A stretch of 64,000 bases of DNA from Plutella xylostella. Its lineage: Eukaryota > Arthropoda > Insecta > Lepidoptera > Plutellidae. The notes below the pieces were generated by a model, which searched no databases, was not told the origin of the DNA, and worked only from the letters and a program-made list of their open reading frames with translations. Where the stretch lies: contig NC_063984.1 of the NCBI RefSeq assembly GCF_932276165.1, positions 3,665,501 through 3,729,500 of the forward strand, in the 5' to 3' direction. Positions 59,601-62,508 of the stretch are shown here, piece after piece (the stretch's first letter is position 1; each line of letters starts with the position of its first letter). The translations under genes and the position numbers were made by a program.

Positions 59601-61237
59601 AAACGGAGCCAGTTACCTAGCAATGATAATATTGATGATGATAGCCATAAGCTACATTAGTTATGACATGAGGATCTATTAACTCTGCCACTCTGCCGCG
59701 TCACAAAAGGCCGTGAAACTTAAACCTCACAGTCCAACTTTTAAAAGGAAGGACCATTCTGTCCTCAACCTTCACATCTCAGTTACAAAATCTTACAAGT
59801 ACCTCAACTAGCTCAATAGTACTTCTCAACTTGCAAAGCCCAACCTACCAAACACCCCCCCAACATCCGCAGAACGCTCCGCACAGACGTGGTCCACTGC
59901 GCTTCCGACGCGGAGTTCCTGTGCAAGCTGCACTGCCTGCGGCTGGCGCTGCAGCTTGTGTTCAAGGACGCCGCCGTGTGGGCCTGGTTCGTGGATGCCG
60001 GCCGCCAGGTGCTGACTGATATGCTGCTGTTTGCTGATAAGGTTGGTGCTGTTTTCTGGGCTAGATTTTTTAACCTTAGCCACTTGGCCTAGATATGCTG
60101 AATGTTGCGACTATGTCACCACTGAAATCCAGAGTAGTATGAAATCTTGCCGCATATAGTAGAGCAGCGGACTGTATGATTAGCACAATATTCCTACAAC
60201 GTTTCTGATAGTTTCCGCTAGAGGCGCCTCAAATTAAAACCAAATCTTAAAAGGTTCTATGTTATGTTTTAATTTAATGATCCGCAATAGTATTCAAATC
60301 ATTACCATCTAATATTTCAGGAACCAAAGGAATTTCTAGTCGCTTATGAAGAAATGGTGTCATGGACATCGGACCCAGCAAATTGGACGACCATTGAAAA
60401 TGAACTGTGCAGTAAAGGCGTCAAGGTATAAACTGCACCTAATTTAATTTTCTAACTCGATACAGCATGTTACGAAAATTTAAACAATGAAATGAATGAA
60501 TGTTCCAGGTGTTAACATTCTACGATGTGGTGCTAGACTTTATTCTGTTGGATGCATTTGAAGATTTGGCGGCGCCGCCGTCGTCGGTGCTGGCGGTCGT
60601 CAGGAACCGGTGGCTGTCCGACGGATTCAAAGAAAGCGTGAGTTGTCAACCTTATAGGCCATAGAGGAGTCGGATGAAAGCGATTTCATAATGCTGTTAT
60701 GGTTTAAATACTCATACGTAGGTGGAGTGGTGGATCGGCTTAGTATACTTACCACTTTTGTAACACCCAGTATAGTGATACCGTGGATGACTCCACCTAC
60801 TTATGACTATTAAACCATAACAGCATTATAATCCCTTTCATCCGACTCATCTATGGGCTTATATATTTGCCTTTTTTGTCAGATAAAGAAACCACCAATC
60901 AATCGTTTACTCTATCTTCCAGGCGCTAACAACAGCAGTATGGTCGGTCATAAAAGCCAAGCGGCGCTACCTGCAGTACCCGGACGGCTTCATGGCCCAC
61001 TTCTACTCCATCTCCGAGCATCTTCTACCGGTCCTGGTGTGGGGCTTCCTCGGCCCGAGGGAGCGGCTGCGGGAAGTCTGCCAGAACTTCCAGAGCGAGA
61101 TAGTGGGCTTCGTCACAGACCTGTTCGACTTCCAGAAGTGCAGGTACACGACCGTGGAGGACCTGGCGGCGGATATACTGCAGCACGCGCGGGCCCGGGC
61201 CGCCAATATCACGGACAAACTGGCTGAGAGGATCTAA
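5715..61237 (+). CDS. Miga: Mitoguardin (Miga/FAM73 family), ten coding exons, 532 aa, one intron of about 50.7 kb
   Basis: Mitoguardin is an outer-mitochondrial-membrane protein. It promotes mitochondrial fusion, contacts the ER through VAP proteins and has a C-terminal lipid-binding region. Exons: 5715-5813, 5898-6054, 6446-6586, 57288-57454, 57756-57962, 59453-59562, 59873-60041, 60321-60425, 60509-60637, 60923-61237. All junctions are GT-AG and the phases agree. A transmembrane helix (about residues 34-56, VVLWSIGVVGTSAAVVGILS) is followed by RKRAK. A Ser/Gly-rich linker, the INYWEDAL motif and a poly-Gly run come next. A phospho-FFAT-like SFASAED is at 250-256. The conserved C-terminal domain includes CRLALQLVFKDA-type sequence and KAKRRYLQYPDGF. 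Length is close to fly and vertebrate orthologues (about 500-630 aa). The call is firm; intron 3 hosts another gene. Confidence 0.92.
5898..6054 (+). CDS. Miga: Miga coding exon 2 (membrane anchor)
   Basis: The acceptor is TTTATAG|GTGGTACTA and the donor AATGGGG|GTAAAC, ending in phase 1. It carries the single N-terminal transmembrane helix and the following basic stretch. Reading past the donor gives a spurious extension to 6209. Confidence 0.88.
6446..6586 (+). CDS. Miga: Miga coding exon 3 (Ser/Gly-rich linker)
   Basis: The acceptor is TATTATAG|GCATGGGG and the donor ATGG|GTGAGT, phase 1 to phase 1. The protein includes FSERLSMASGSIGSGGG. The strong GTGAGT donor opens the 50.7-kb intron. 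Confidence 0.85.
6931..7025. promoter_or_regulatory. Inverted pair of CTCF-like motifs
   Basis: GCGCCATCTATTGCCG (6931-6946) and AGATGGCGC (7017-7025) face each other about 80 bp apart, sharing the inverted AGCGCCATCTAT core. This core resembles the insect CTCF motif (AGRTGGCGC). Binding is inferred. Confidence 0.3.
7071..7274 (-). mobile_element. Lep1-like Helitron fragment (copy 1)
   Basis: On the minus strand it reads from CTAACTAATATTATAAATGC, then (GTCT)n, a TTCACGCCAAAACTACTGAA segment, and GAAGCGCGCGGGAACAGCTA at the end. This is a very common lepidopteran repeat resembling the non-autonomous Helitron family Lep1. Copy 2 is at 35551-35780 in the opposite orientation. Confidence 0.6.
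7275..7424. other. Intronic DNA, probable old repeat interrupted by the hAT element
   Basis: About 150 bp leading to the CTTAGATA target site at 7417-7424. The text GGAATGACACCATAGATC before the hAT and TTTTAGCTATGGACAGCC after it may be halves of one older repeat. No gene is seen. Confidence 0.3.
7511..7620 (+). repeat. Direct repeat, left copy, flanking the LINE
   Basis: From GTGTAGAGTAC through TATAAGAACATTGTGG, ATATCTTCCGAACAAAAAAA and on to TGGATA. It matches 8770-8880 with scattered substitutions and small indels. The two copies bracket the inserted LINE exactly. Confidence 0.7.
7621..7797 (+). pseudogene. 5'-truncated LINE reverse transcriptase, first segment
   Basis: The translation reads like the C-terminal part of a CR1/Jockey-type ORF2: SLTYKIHCQNTKKKVSSRNN, then PQVLRTSSLALCFSAAEFAC and PMWAR. 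The frame is cut at 7797 by the RTE-like insertion and resumes at 8263. It is a non-functional relic. Confidence 0.7.
7798..8252 (+). mobile_element. 5'-truncated RTE-like LINE, nested insertion with 10-bp duplication
   Basis: TGGGCAAGAT is present at both 7788-7797 and 8253-8262. Between them the translation reads YGAETWTLTVGLVHRFKVAQ, RAMDRAMFGVSLMDRIRNE, KLKWHWAGHICRRTDNRWG and GRPPARWTDDLRR. This is the C-terminal end of RTE-clade reverse transcriptases. It closes with a TGATGATGATGATGAT microsatellite tail, typical of RTE 3' ends. It is truncated and inactive. Confidence 0.8.
8263..8769 (+). pseudogene. Truncated LINE reverse transcriptase, second segment and tail
   Basis: This continues the LINE interrupted at 7797. 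With frameshifts it reads EVDFALNDTVRIVTGCLKPT, then LRLWEDKQPQDPLLPLEEKL and CPLCPSTCTREDLLQANQNA before a stop. A GAAAGAAGAAGAAG tail ends it. The nearby triplication of CTATRCGACTGTGGTACCA (8560-8620) is a local tandem repeat. Confidence 0.65.
8770..8880 (+). repeat. Direct repeat, right copy, flanking the LINE
   Basis: Second copy of 7511-7620, from GTGTAGAGTACCTACC to TTCTGGATA. See the finding on the unusually long duplication. Confidence 0.7.
9248..10170. other. Intronic DNA without recognisable genes
   Basis: The first 100 bp or so look like the right half of an older repeat broken by the hAT insertion. The remainder is AT-rich. No open frame or strong repeat was recognised. Confidence 0.4.
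10174..10298 (+). repeat. Two-copy tandem duplication, period about 62 bp
   Basis: AAATCTCAGTTCAAAAGTAT followed by TTACAGCRCTGAT occurs at 10174 and again at 10236 with near-perfect identity. The sequence between the copies is also partly shared. Confidence 0.7.
10796..10867 (+). tRNA. tRNA-Pro (anticodon TGG)
   Basis: A 72-nt gene. The acceptor stem GGCTCGT pairs with ACGAGCC, with discriminator C. The A box is TGGTCTAGGGG and the B box GGTTCAAATCC. The T stem CCGGG/CCCGG and anticodon stem CTCGC/GCGAG are perfect. The loop TTTGGGT gives anticodon TGG (proline CCA). A T-run starting at 10870 is the Pol III terminator. CCA is not encoded, as expected for a nuclear tRNA gene. Confidence 0.96.
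10870..10875 (+). terminator. Pol III terminator of tRNA-Pro(TGG)
   Basis: A run of T begins 2 nt after the tRNA gene, the standard Pol III stop signal. Confidence 0.75.
10980..11591. other. Spacer between the two tRNA-Pro genes
   Basis: The flanks of the two tRNAs are not obviously alike, so only the gene bodies are shared. An AATAGATGGCG motif (CTCF-like core) lies near 11375. No protein gene is seen. Confidence 0.4.
11592..11663 (+). tRNA. tRNA-Pro (anticodon AGG)
   Basis: A 72-nt gene identical to the tRNA at 10796 except for two bases. The loop is TTAGGGT, so the anticodon is AGG (read as IGG, decoding CCU/CCC). The first base of the anticodon stem is T, giving a U-G wobble pair with the distal G. 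Acceptor, D and T stems and both internal promoter boxes are intact. A TTTT run at about 11671 follows. It should be functional. Confidence 0.95.
11664..13080. other. Intronic single-copy DNA
   Basis: Mostly AT-rich. A GGGGATCCCCCGGG-like patch lies near 11955, and the stretch 12060-12290 is more GC-rich but lacks a convincing frame. Nothing is assignable. Confidence 0.35.
13081..13299. mobile_element. MITE-like element with imperfect terminal inverted repeats
   Basis: GACCAACGGAAAGAGGGTGA at 13081 is mirrored by TGACCCCCTTTCCGATGGTC at 13250-13269. GGGACACCCTGTATCCTGTA (13280-13299) follows directly, a motif often found at arthropod repeat ends. There is no coding capacity. The superfamily is not determined. 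Confidence 0.5.
13300..14854. other. Intronic single-copy DNA
   Basis: No convincing open frame, repeat or RNA gene. Short open frames at 13843-14256 lack codon or family support. Confidence 0.35.
14855..14914. repeat. Perfect 27-bp inverted repeat with 6-nt loop
   Basis: Left arm 14855-14881 (ACAAATTAAATATTAGGTAC plus TTGTTGG) is the exact reverse complement of 14888-14914. The centre TTGGATCCAA is itself palindromic. Confidence 0.9.
14915..15465. other. Intronic DNA without recognisable genes
   Basis: Moderately GC-rich from 14960 to 15200. The 69-codon frame at 15005 has no recognisable domain. Nothing is assigned. Confidence 0.35.
15466..16178 (+). pseudogene. 5'-truncated LINE, C-terminal reverse-transcriptase region and 3' tail
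   Basis: The frame 15470-15928 reads LSYGILLWGRAADIETIFVL, then QKRAIRSIYKLGSRDSLREL and FYNKLPAEVAQMP, ending ...YYKIDDYLEDVNAWL. These are features of the region downstream of the polymerase domain in arthropod non-LTR elements. The remaining frame is intact to its stop. An AT-rich 3' UTR ends in four TTTGAG units (16152-16177), a tandem-repeat tail typical of LINE 3' ends. The 5' part, including the polymerase core, is missing, so it is a dead copy. Confidence 0.75.
16586..16798. mobile_element. mariner/Tc1-like MITE (213 bp) at a TA site
   Basis: The ends read CAGTGCCACAAACTTATCTG and, inverted, CAGTGCGACAAACTTATCTG. Both continue into TTCCGGTGA, about 29 bp with one mismatch. TA dinucleotides flank both ends (16584-16585 and 16799-16800). 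No coding capacity. Confidence 0.8.
16801..18945. other. Intronic DNA with a pair of CRE-like palindromes
   Basis: AT-rich and without convincing genes. A TTTATTTATTTATTTTT run lies near 17316. Two TGACGTCA palindromes are at 17874 and 17901. The frame at 17755-17949 has no domain support. Confidence 0.35.
17874..17908. promoter_or_regulatory. Paired CRE-like sites (TGACGTCA x2)
   Basis: TGACGTCA occurs at 17874-17881 and 17901-17908, with 19 bp between them. This is the full palindromic CREB/ATF site. The function is inferred. Confidence 0.3.
19155..20894 (-). other. Candidate 3' UTR of the nested Unzipped-like gene
   Basis: Downstream of the TAA at 20897-20895 there is no further coding. 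AATAAA on the minus strand occurs at 19404-19399 and 19160-19155, which would give a 3' UTR of about 1.5-1.75 kb. The GC-rich patch at 20540-20625 lies within it. Which signal is used cannot be decided from sequence. Confidence 0.4.
20895..22072 (-). CDS. uzip: Unzipped-like gene, coding exon 2
   Basis: The acceptor is ATTGTTTCAG|GCCCTG, which completes Gly70. The single large exon carries the ectodomain, Thr stalk and GPI signal. An antisense poly-Val frame over 20929-21342 is only the complement of the Thr codons. Confidence 0.82.
20895..22381 (-). CDS. uzip: Unzipped-like secreted/GPI-anchored cell-surface protein, 461 aa, nested in Miga intron 3
   Basis: Drosophila Unzipped is a membrane-associated adhesion protein in axon guidance. 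Coding exons are 22381-22174 and 22072-20895, with junction GAAGATG|GTAATC and TGTTTCAG|GCCCTG. A signal peptide covers residues 1-26 (WWAVALWLTLSSARA). A DM9-like motif follows (TNFVVGAESEDGPVYLCRTR, then GDWLLGQLRPKYTSC, residues 59-96). The ectodomain is strand-rich, with N-glycosylation sites NAS, NHT, NYS, NTS, NVT and NNT. A pure 17-Thr stalk (362-378), an acidic Ser/Asp/Glu tail and a C-terminal hydrophobic segment (NIVSLFTIVVPMLSLIL) with no charged residue after it indicate a GPI signal. The start is the first of two adjacent ATGs, 6 nt after a splice acceptor, so upstream exon(s) are non-coding. Structure is clear; the family name is from memory and less certain. Confidence 0.7.
22174..22381 (-). 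CDS. uzip: Unzipped-like gene, coding exon 1 (signal peptide)
   Basis: The exon begins at 22387 after TTTGCTTCAG and codes from ATG at 22381. It ends GATG|GTAATC in phase 1. It encodes the signal peptide and SSTLKWVNLKRESNEMTNFV. Confidence 0.8.
22388..23760. other. Intronic DNA upstream of the nested gene's coding exons
   Basis: No coding frame. It would lie inside the first intron of the nested gene if the 55-kb exon is correct. Sequence is largely unique, with a GC-richer patch at 23190-23410. Confidence 0.35.
23761..25094. mobile_element. 1334-bp non-coding element with perfect 14-bp terminal inverted repeats
   Basis: It begins CCCAAGTAACATTT and ends AAATGTTACTTGGG, exact reverse complements. 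The interior has no open frame but is dense in AACCTT/AAGGTT motifs, often as AACCTTATATT or GGTTTTAAAAA. No clear target-site duplication is visible, so the superfamily is unassigned. Confidence 0.65.
25095..27693. other. Intronic single-copy DNA
   Basis: No gene recognised. A GC-rich palindromic patch (26220-26300) with GAGGCGCGCGGCGTGACGCC is CpG-rich. Frames at 26316-26522 and 26594-26908 have no domain support. Confidence 0.35.
27694..28635 (-). mobile_element. 5'-truncated LINE with 13-bp target-site duplication
   Basis: TAGTACAGACTCC is present at 27694-27706 and 28623-28635. Between them the minus strand carries an ORF2 3' end and a GAATAGAATAGAATA tail. Truncation with an exact duplication shows target-primed integration. 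The tail is the same type as at 3984. Confidence 0.85.
27794..28622 (-). pseudogene. LINE ORF2 C-terminal fragment: RNase H domain and zinc-knuckle-like end
   Basis: The open frame runs from about 28622 to the stop at 27794 with no internal stops. RNase HI catalytic residues are all visible: Asp in INIYIDGAKNKKG, Glu in FQAEAASLLDG, Asp in CFYTDSMAILG and Asp in IGNCEADRLARMG. A Cys/His motif (CRTCKEVDETVEHILLAC) follows. This arrangement is that of non-LTR elements with an RNase H domain. The polymerase is missing, so the copy is inactive. Confidence 0.82.
28728..29096 (+). other. Unassigned 123-codon open frame with a splice-acceptor-like left edge
   Basis: Directly after the pyrimidine-rich ATAACCTTCTTCTAG the frame is open to TAA at 29094-29096. 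It passes through NYSPRTKENYTYFVLARACK, KRAAKLLEQLHSNRITHKPG and MYHHTLEENRMYWYSL, ending SDWCLRSS. The composition is protein-like (Trp, Cys and Tyr present, few low-complexity runs). I do not recognise the family. It could be a terminal coding exon, a fragment of an unknown mobile element, or chance. Confidence 0.35.
29097..35550. other. Long intronic stretch without recognised genes or repeats
   Basis: I see no convincing exon or transposon in these 6.4 kb. Short frames (up to about 98 codons) have no domain features. A GC-rich patch is at 30060-30140. It is compatible with regulatory DNA of either host or nested gene. Confidence 0.35.
35551..35780 (+). mobile_element. Lep1-like Helitron fragment (copy 2)
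   Basis: It starts TCCTAACTAATATTATAAAT, with the 5' TC of Helitrons. A (GTCT)n tract and TTCACGCCAAAACTACTGAA follow. It ends GAAGCGCGCGGGAACAGCTAG, with the CTAG 3' terminus and a GC-rich palindromic stretch before it. No coding capacity. Confidence 0.65.
35584..35630 (+). repeat. (GTCT)n microsatellite inside the Helitron fragment
   Basis: An uninterrupted run of GTCT units, about eleven to twelve copies. Copy 1 of the element has only a few. Confidence 0.9.
37437..37450. promoter_or_regulatory. RFX X-box-like palindrome
   Basis: GTTGCCATGGCGAC differs at one base from the canonical X-box GTTGCCATGGCAAC. It lies in a GC-rich patch with CACGTG 6 bp downstream (37457-37462). RFX binding is inferred. 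Confidence 0.35.
40266..40290. promoter_or_regulatory. CRE and AP-1 like sites
   Basis: TGACGTCA at 40266-40273 and TGAGTCA at 40284-40290 lie about one helical turn apart. Confidence 0.25.
40938..41513 (+). mobile_element. Common lepidopteran dispersed repeat (CCGGCCAAGTGCGAGTCGGG family)
   Basis: The left end AAACCGGCCAAGTGCGAGTC and the right end GGCTACGGAACCCTAATAAA mark a very widespread lepidopteran repeat. It includes a (GGACAGAC)n tandem block at 41428-41460 and the motif AGGGTTCCGTTTTTGCC. No coding capacity. Whether it is a SINE or a DNA-element derivative is not decided here. Confidence 0.65.
46430..46465. repeat. Short inverted repeat
   Basis: AAAAGGTTCCT and AGGAACCTTTT face each other around AATAGGAACTAAT, an 11-bp stem. 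The unit TAATAGGAAC is also directly repeated. Confidence 0.6.
47101..47123 (+). repeat. (GGC)n trinucleotide run
   Basis: About seven GGC units. They lie in an open frame starting at 47045 (seven Gly), which I do not consider a proven gene. Confidence 0.8.
53761..53832. ncRNA. Candidate small hairpin (22-bp stem, 28-nt loop)
   Basis: TTTGGCATTTCTGTTACCTA-CA (53761-53782) pairs with 53811-53832 at 21 of 22 positions around a 28-nt loop. The geometry is reminiscent of a microRNA precursor, but the stem does not extend beyond the arms, and a tiny foldback repeat is equally possible. Confidence 0.25.
53833..55018. other. Intronic DNA between the hairpin and the candidate distal exon
   Basis: AT-rich and without convincing genes. 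A TATAAAAG at 54645-54652 has no supporting downstream signals. Confidence 0.35.
53852..53866 (+). repeat. Poly-C run (15 nt)
   Basis: Fifteen consecutive C, 20 bp after the hairpin, in otherwise AT-rich DNA. Such runs are prone to length errors in sequencing. Confidence 0.9.
55019..55072 (-). promoter_or_regulatory. Candidate distal 5' non-coding exon and TSS (minus strand)
   Basis: On the minus strand an initiator TCAGTTG (+1 at 55072) is followed by a DPE-like AGACG at +27 to +31 and then a consensus donor, GATAAAG|GTAAGCGG, at 55019/55018. Immediately upstream (55180-55320) lies a CpG-rich block of CGG units. This is what an insect promoter with a short first exon looks like. The only known minus-strand gene downstream is the Unzipped-like one, whose coding exon starts with a splice acceptor. 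That would imply a first intron of about 32.6 kb. The link is inference. Confidence 0.4.
55180..55330. repeat. CpG-rich CGG/GCC repeat block
   Basis: Dense CGGCGG and GCCGCC units (55230-55310) in AT-rich surroundings create Ala/Arg-rich frames on both strands that are not genes. It probably belongs to the adjacent promoter. Confidence 0.6.
55380..56645. other. Intronic DNA upstream of the Harbinger-like MITE
   Basis: AT-rich. No gene or clear repeat was recognised. Confidence 0.35.
56646..56981. mobile_element. PIF/Harbinger-like MITE (336 bp) with perfect 62-bp inverted repeats
   Basis: It starts AGGAGTCTACACACCAAACC and its last 62 bp are the exact reverse complement of the first 62. The target duplication is TTA (56643-56645 and 56982-56984), the 3-bp type of PIF/Harbinger elements. 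The termini contain repeated CCGCCGAC units, and the whole element is strongly GC-rich. It sits about 300 bp before Miga exon 4. Confidence 0.85.
57201..57213 (-). promoter_or_regulatory. CTCF-like motif
   Basis: CCGCCATCTAGCG, which is CGCTAGATGGCGG on the minus strand, lies 75 bp before Miga exon 4. It matches the core of the insect CTCF motif. Confidence 0.35.
57288..57454 (+). CDS. Miga: Miga coding exon 4
   Basis: The acceptor is GCTTTCAG|GGATGGAG and the donor CTACAG|GTGGGC. Phase 1 in from exon 3 across the giant intron rebuilds Gly before MESLETSINYWEDALAAFS, a family-conserved motif. The exon is much more GC-rich than exons 1-3. Confidence 0.9.
57561..57575 (+). promoter_or_regulatory. 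CTCF-like motif (best match)
   Basis: CCGCTAGGTGGCGCC in Miga intron 4 fits the vertebrate/insect CTCF consensus CCNNNAGGNGGCGC well. Occupancy is inferred. Confidence 0.45.
57756..57962 (+). CDS. Miga: Miga coding exon 5 (poly-Gly and FFAT-like motif)
   Basis: The acceptor is GGTTTCTAG|GAGCGC and the donor GATCAG|GTGGGT; both ends are phase 0. It encodes residues 189-257, including a seven-Gly run and ESFASAED near the end, a phospho-FFAT candidate for VAP binding. Confidence 0.88.
58097..58112 (-). promoter_or_regulatory. CTCF-like motif
   Basis: GTGGCGCCTCTAGCGG is CCGCTAGAGGCGCCAC on the minus strand. It lies in Miga intron 5. Confidence 0.4.
59084..59206. mobile_element. Small foldback MITE (123 bp)
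   Basis: AAGTTAATAGCCGGATC (59084-59100) is exactly inverted at 59190-59206, and inner arms share CGATCCAA-type units. TTAA abuts TAGCCGG at both ends, so a piggyBac-like TTAA target is possible. The superfamily is uncertain. Confidence 0.65.
59453..59562 (+). CDS. Miga: Miga coding exon 6
   Basis: The acceptor is CCTGTTTCAG|GTGGCTGAC and the donor ATACAG|GTGAGT, phase 2. It encodes VADLREFDDF...LALKQLDDGIPY. The open frame before 59453 is intron read-through. Confidence 0.9.
59873..60041 (+). CDS. Miga: Miga coding exon 7
   Basis: The acceptor is CATCCGCAG|AACGCTCC, and Arg is completed across the junction (PYR|TLRTD). The donor GATAAG|GTTGGT is weak, but it is the one that keeps the frame. 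The exon encodes the conserved SDAEFLCKLHCLRLALQ segment. Confidence 0.88.
60215..60228 (+). promoter_or_regulatory. CTCF-like motif
   Basis: CCGCTAGAGGCGCC in Miga intron 7 is identical over 14 bp to the inverted site at 58097-58112. Confidence 0.4.
60321..60425 (+). CDS. Miga: Miga coding exon 8
   Basis: The acceptor is AATATTTCAG|GAACCAAAG and the donor GTCAAG|GTATAA; both ends are phase 0. It encodes EPKEFLVAYEEMVSW and the next 20 residues. Confidence 0.88.
60509..60637 (+). CDS. Miga: Miga coding exon 9
   Basis: The acceptor is GTTCCAG|GTGTTAACA and the donor AAAGC|GTGAGT; both ends are phase 0. It encodes VLTFYDVVLDFILLDAFEDL and NRWLSDGFKES. Confidence 0.9.
60657..60858. mobile_element. 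Foldback MITE (202 bp) inside Miga intron 9
   Basis: Arms of about 75 bp, including CATAGAKGAGTCGGATGAAA and ATGCTGTTATGGTTTAA, are inverted around a spacer of about 55 bp. TTATA flanks both ends (60652-60656 and 60859-60863). Arms differ by several substitutions, so it is not fresh. Confidence 0.75.
60923..61237 (+). CDS. Miga: Miga coding exon 10 (C-terminus)
   Basis: The acceptor is ATCTTCCAG|GCGCTAACA and the stop is TAA at 61235-61237. It holds the most conserved part of the family: VWSVIKAKRRYLQYPDGF, HFYSISEHLLPVLVWGFLGP and the terminal helix TVEDLAADILQHARARA. Confidence 0.92.
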   Translation, partial: ALTTAVWSVIKAKRRYLQYPDGFMAHFYSISEHLLPVLVWGFLGPRERLREVCQNFQSEIVGFVTDLFDFQKCRYTTVEDLAADILQHARARAANITDKLAERI

Positions 61238-62440
61238 ATACGGTTGATGTTAGGACTATGTTTGAACAAAGTAGGTTTTTATTGATTTTGGTGGCACTTT
61301 TGTCTGTTAGTAGTGTTGTGAGATGACGCAAGAGTTCGGTGGCGCCACCTACTATAATTTCGTAAAGTGACGTTTGACATGAATATTCGCTCGATGTGAG
61401 CACGTTACAAATCGAATATTCGGCAGAACAGTAGCAGTATCACGAATAATGATCACGATGTTAGTCGCCTGAGACAGTGAAATTGCTATCGGCTAATAAT
61501 GTTGGTTCTGTAAACGACAGCTAATTCCGAATATTCTTACATACTTACTGCAATTTATAAATGGAAGTGTATGGTATTTAAGTATGCATGTTAAGTATCT
61601 AACTAAGGCCACTTTACTTACGCCGAGTGGTTCGAAGGAACTTTAAACTAAGGTCAATTTTAAATTATTTCTATTGCTGACTTGCTTGAGATATTATAGG
61701 TACAAATAGATTTAATGTCTCTTAGTTTAGAGTTCCTTCGTGCAACTCCGCATTAGTGCAATGGAAAATACATTCCTGTTATAATGTAAGTTCTAAAATA
61801 CTTTATATCTCCATGTTTCAATGTTCCCTGCTTAACGTACTGCCAGTATGTACCTAGTAGTTGATTGTTAAGTACATAAGCGAAAGTAGTTAATCTTATT
61901 GTAACAATGATTATGTCACAAACTTCCTCGATATTGACATTATATTATGCGAAAAATGCACACAAGAGCTTCCAGCAATCGAATTGCAGATGCGATGGTT
62001 TATCTGTATTGATACCGTACGTACCGTATTCTAGCTCTTTCTGAAGGTACCAAATTTAAACTTAGCACAAAGGGCTAATATAAATTTTGACATGGCTAAA
62101 ATTAAATGTGGTCCTTGAGAATTGCACCGAGATATTAGAAAATGAATTGCTATGTTTGGACTGTAGATGAATTTTGTCCAGTACCGAAGTGTGAAGGATT
62201 TTATTGTTTTTATTTATTTTTGCATTTAACACATGATCCGCTTTTACTTGTTTGTAATTAGTCATATTAAAGCTTTGACTCGAGTAGGAAATGTCTTGTA
62301 ATAGCTCCCGTTAACTGGTTGTAATAGTGATATTTAGATAGAAATTGTAACATGTCCTTGACAGCCTTCAAACAATACAATAATTTATTGAGTATCTATA
62401 ATAATCTATATGTAAATAAAATGAAGTGTAAAAAATACCT
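61238..62440 (+). other. Presumed Miga 3' UTR
   Basis: AT-rich and non-coding, with AATAAA at 62415-62420 and again at 62503-62508. A palindromic GGTGGCGCCACC lies at 61339-61350. The end point is inferred from the hexamer. Confidence 0.5.
62415..62420 (+). terminator. Candidate poly(A) signal of Miga
   Basis: AATAAA about 1.18 kb after the stop codon. The alternative is at 62503-62508. Confidence 0.45.
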
Positions 62441-62508
62441 ACATGAATACTAATTTAACTTGCGGGATTGATATAATATTATAGGTAGTAGGGTAATGGT
62501 TAAATAAA

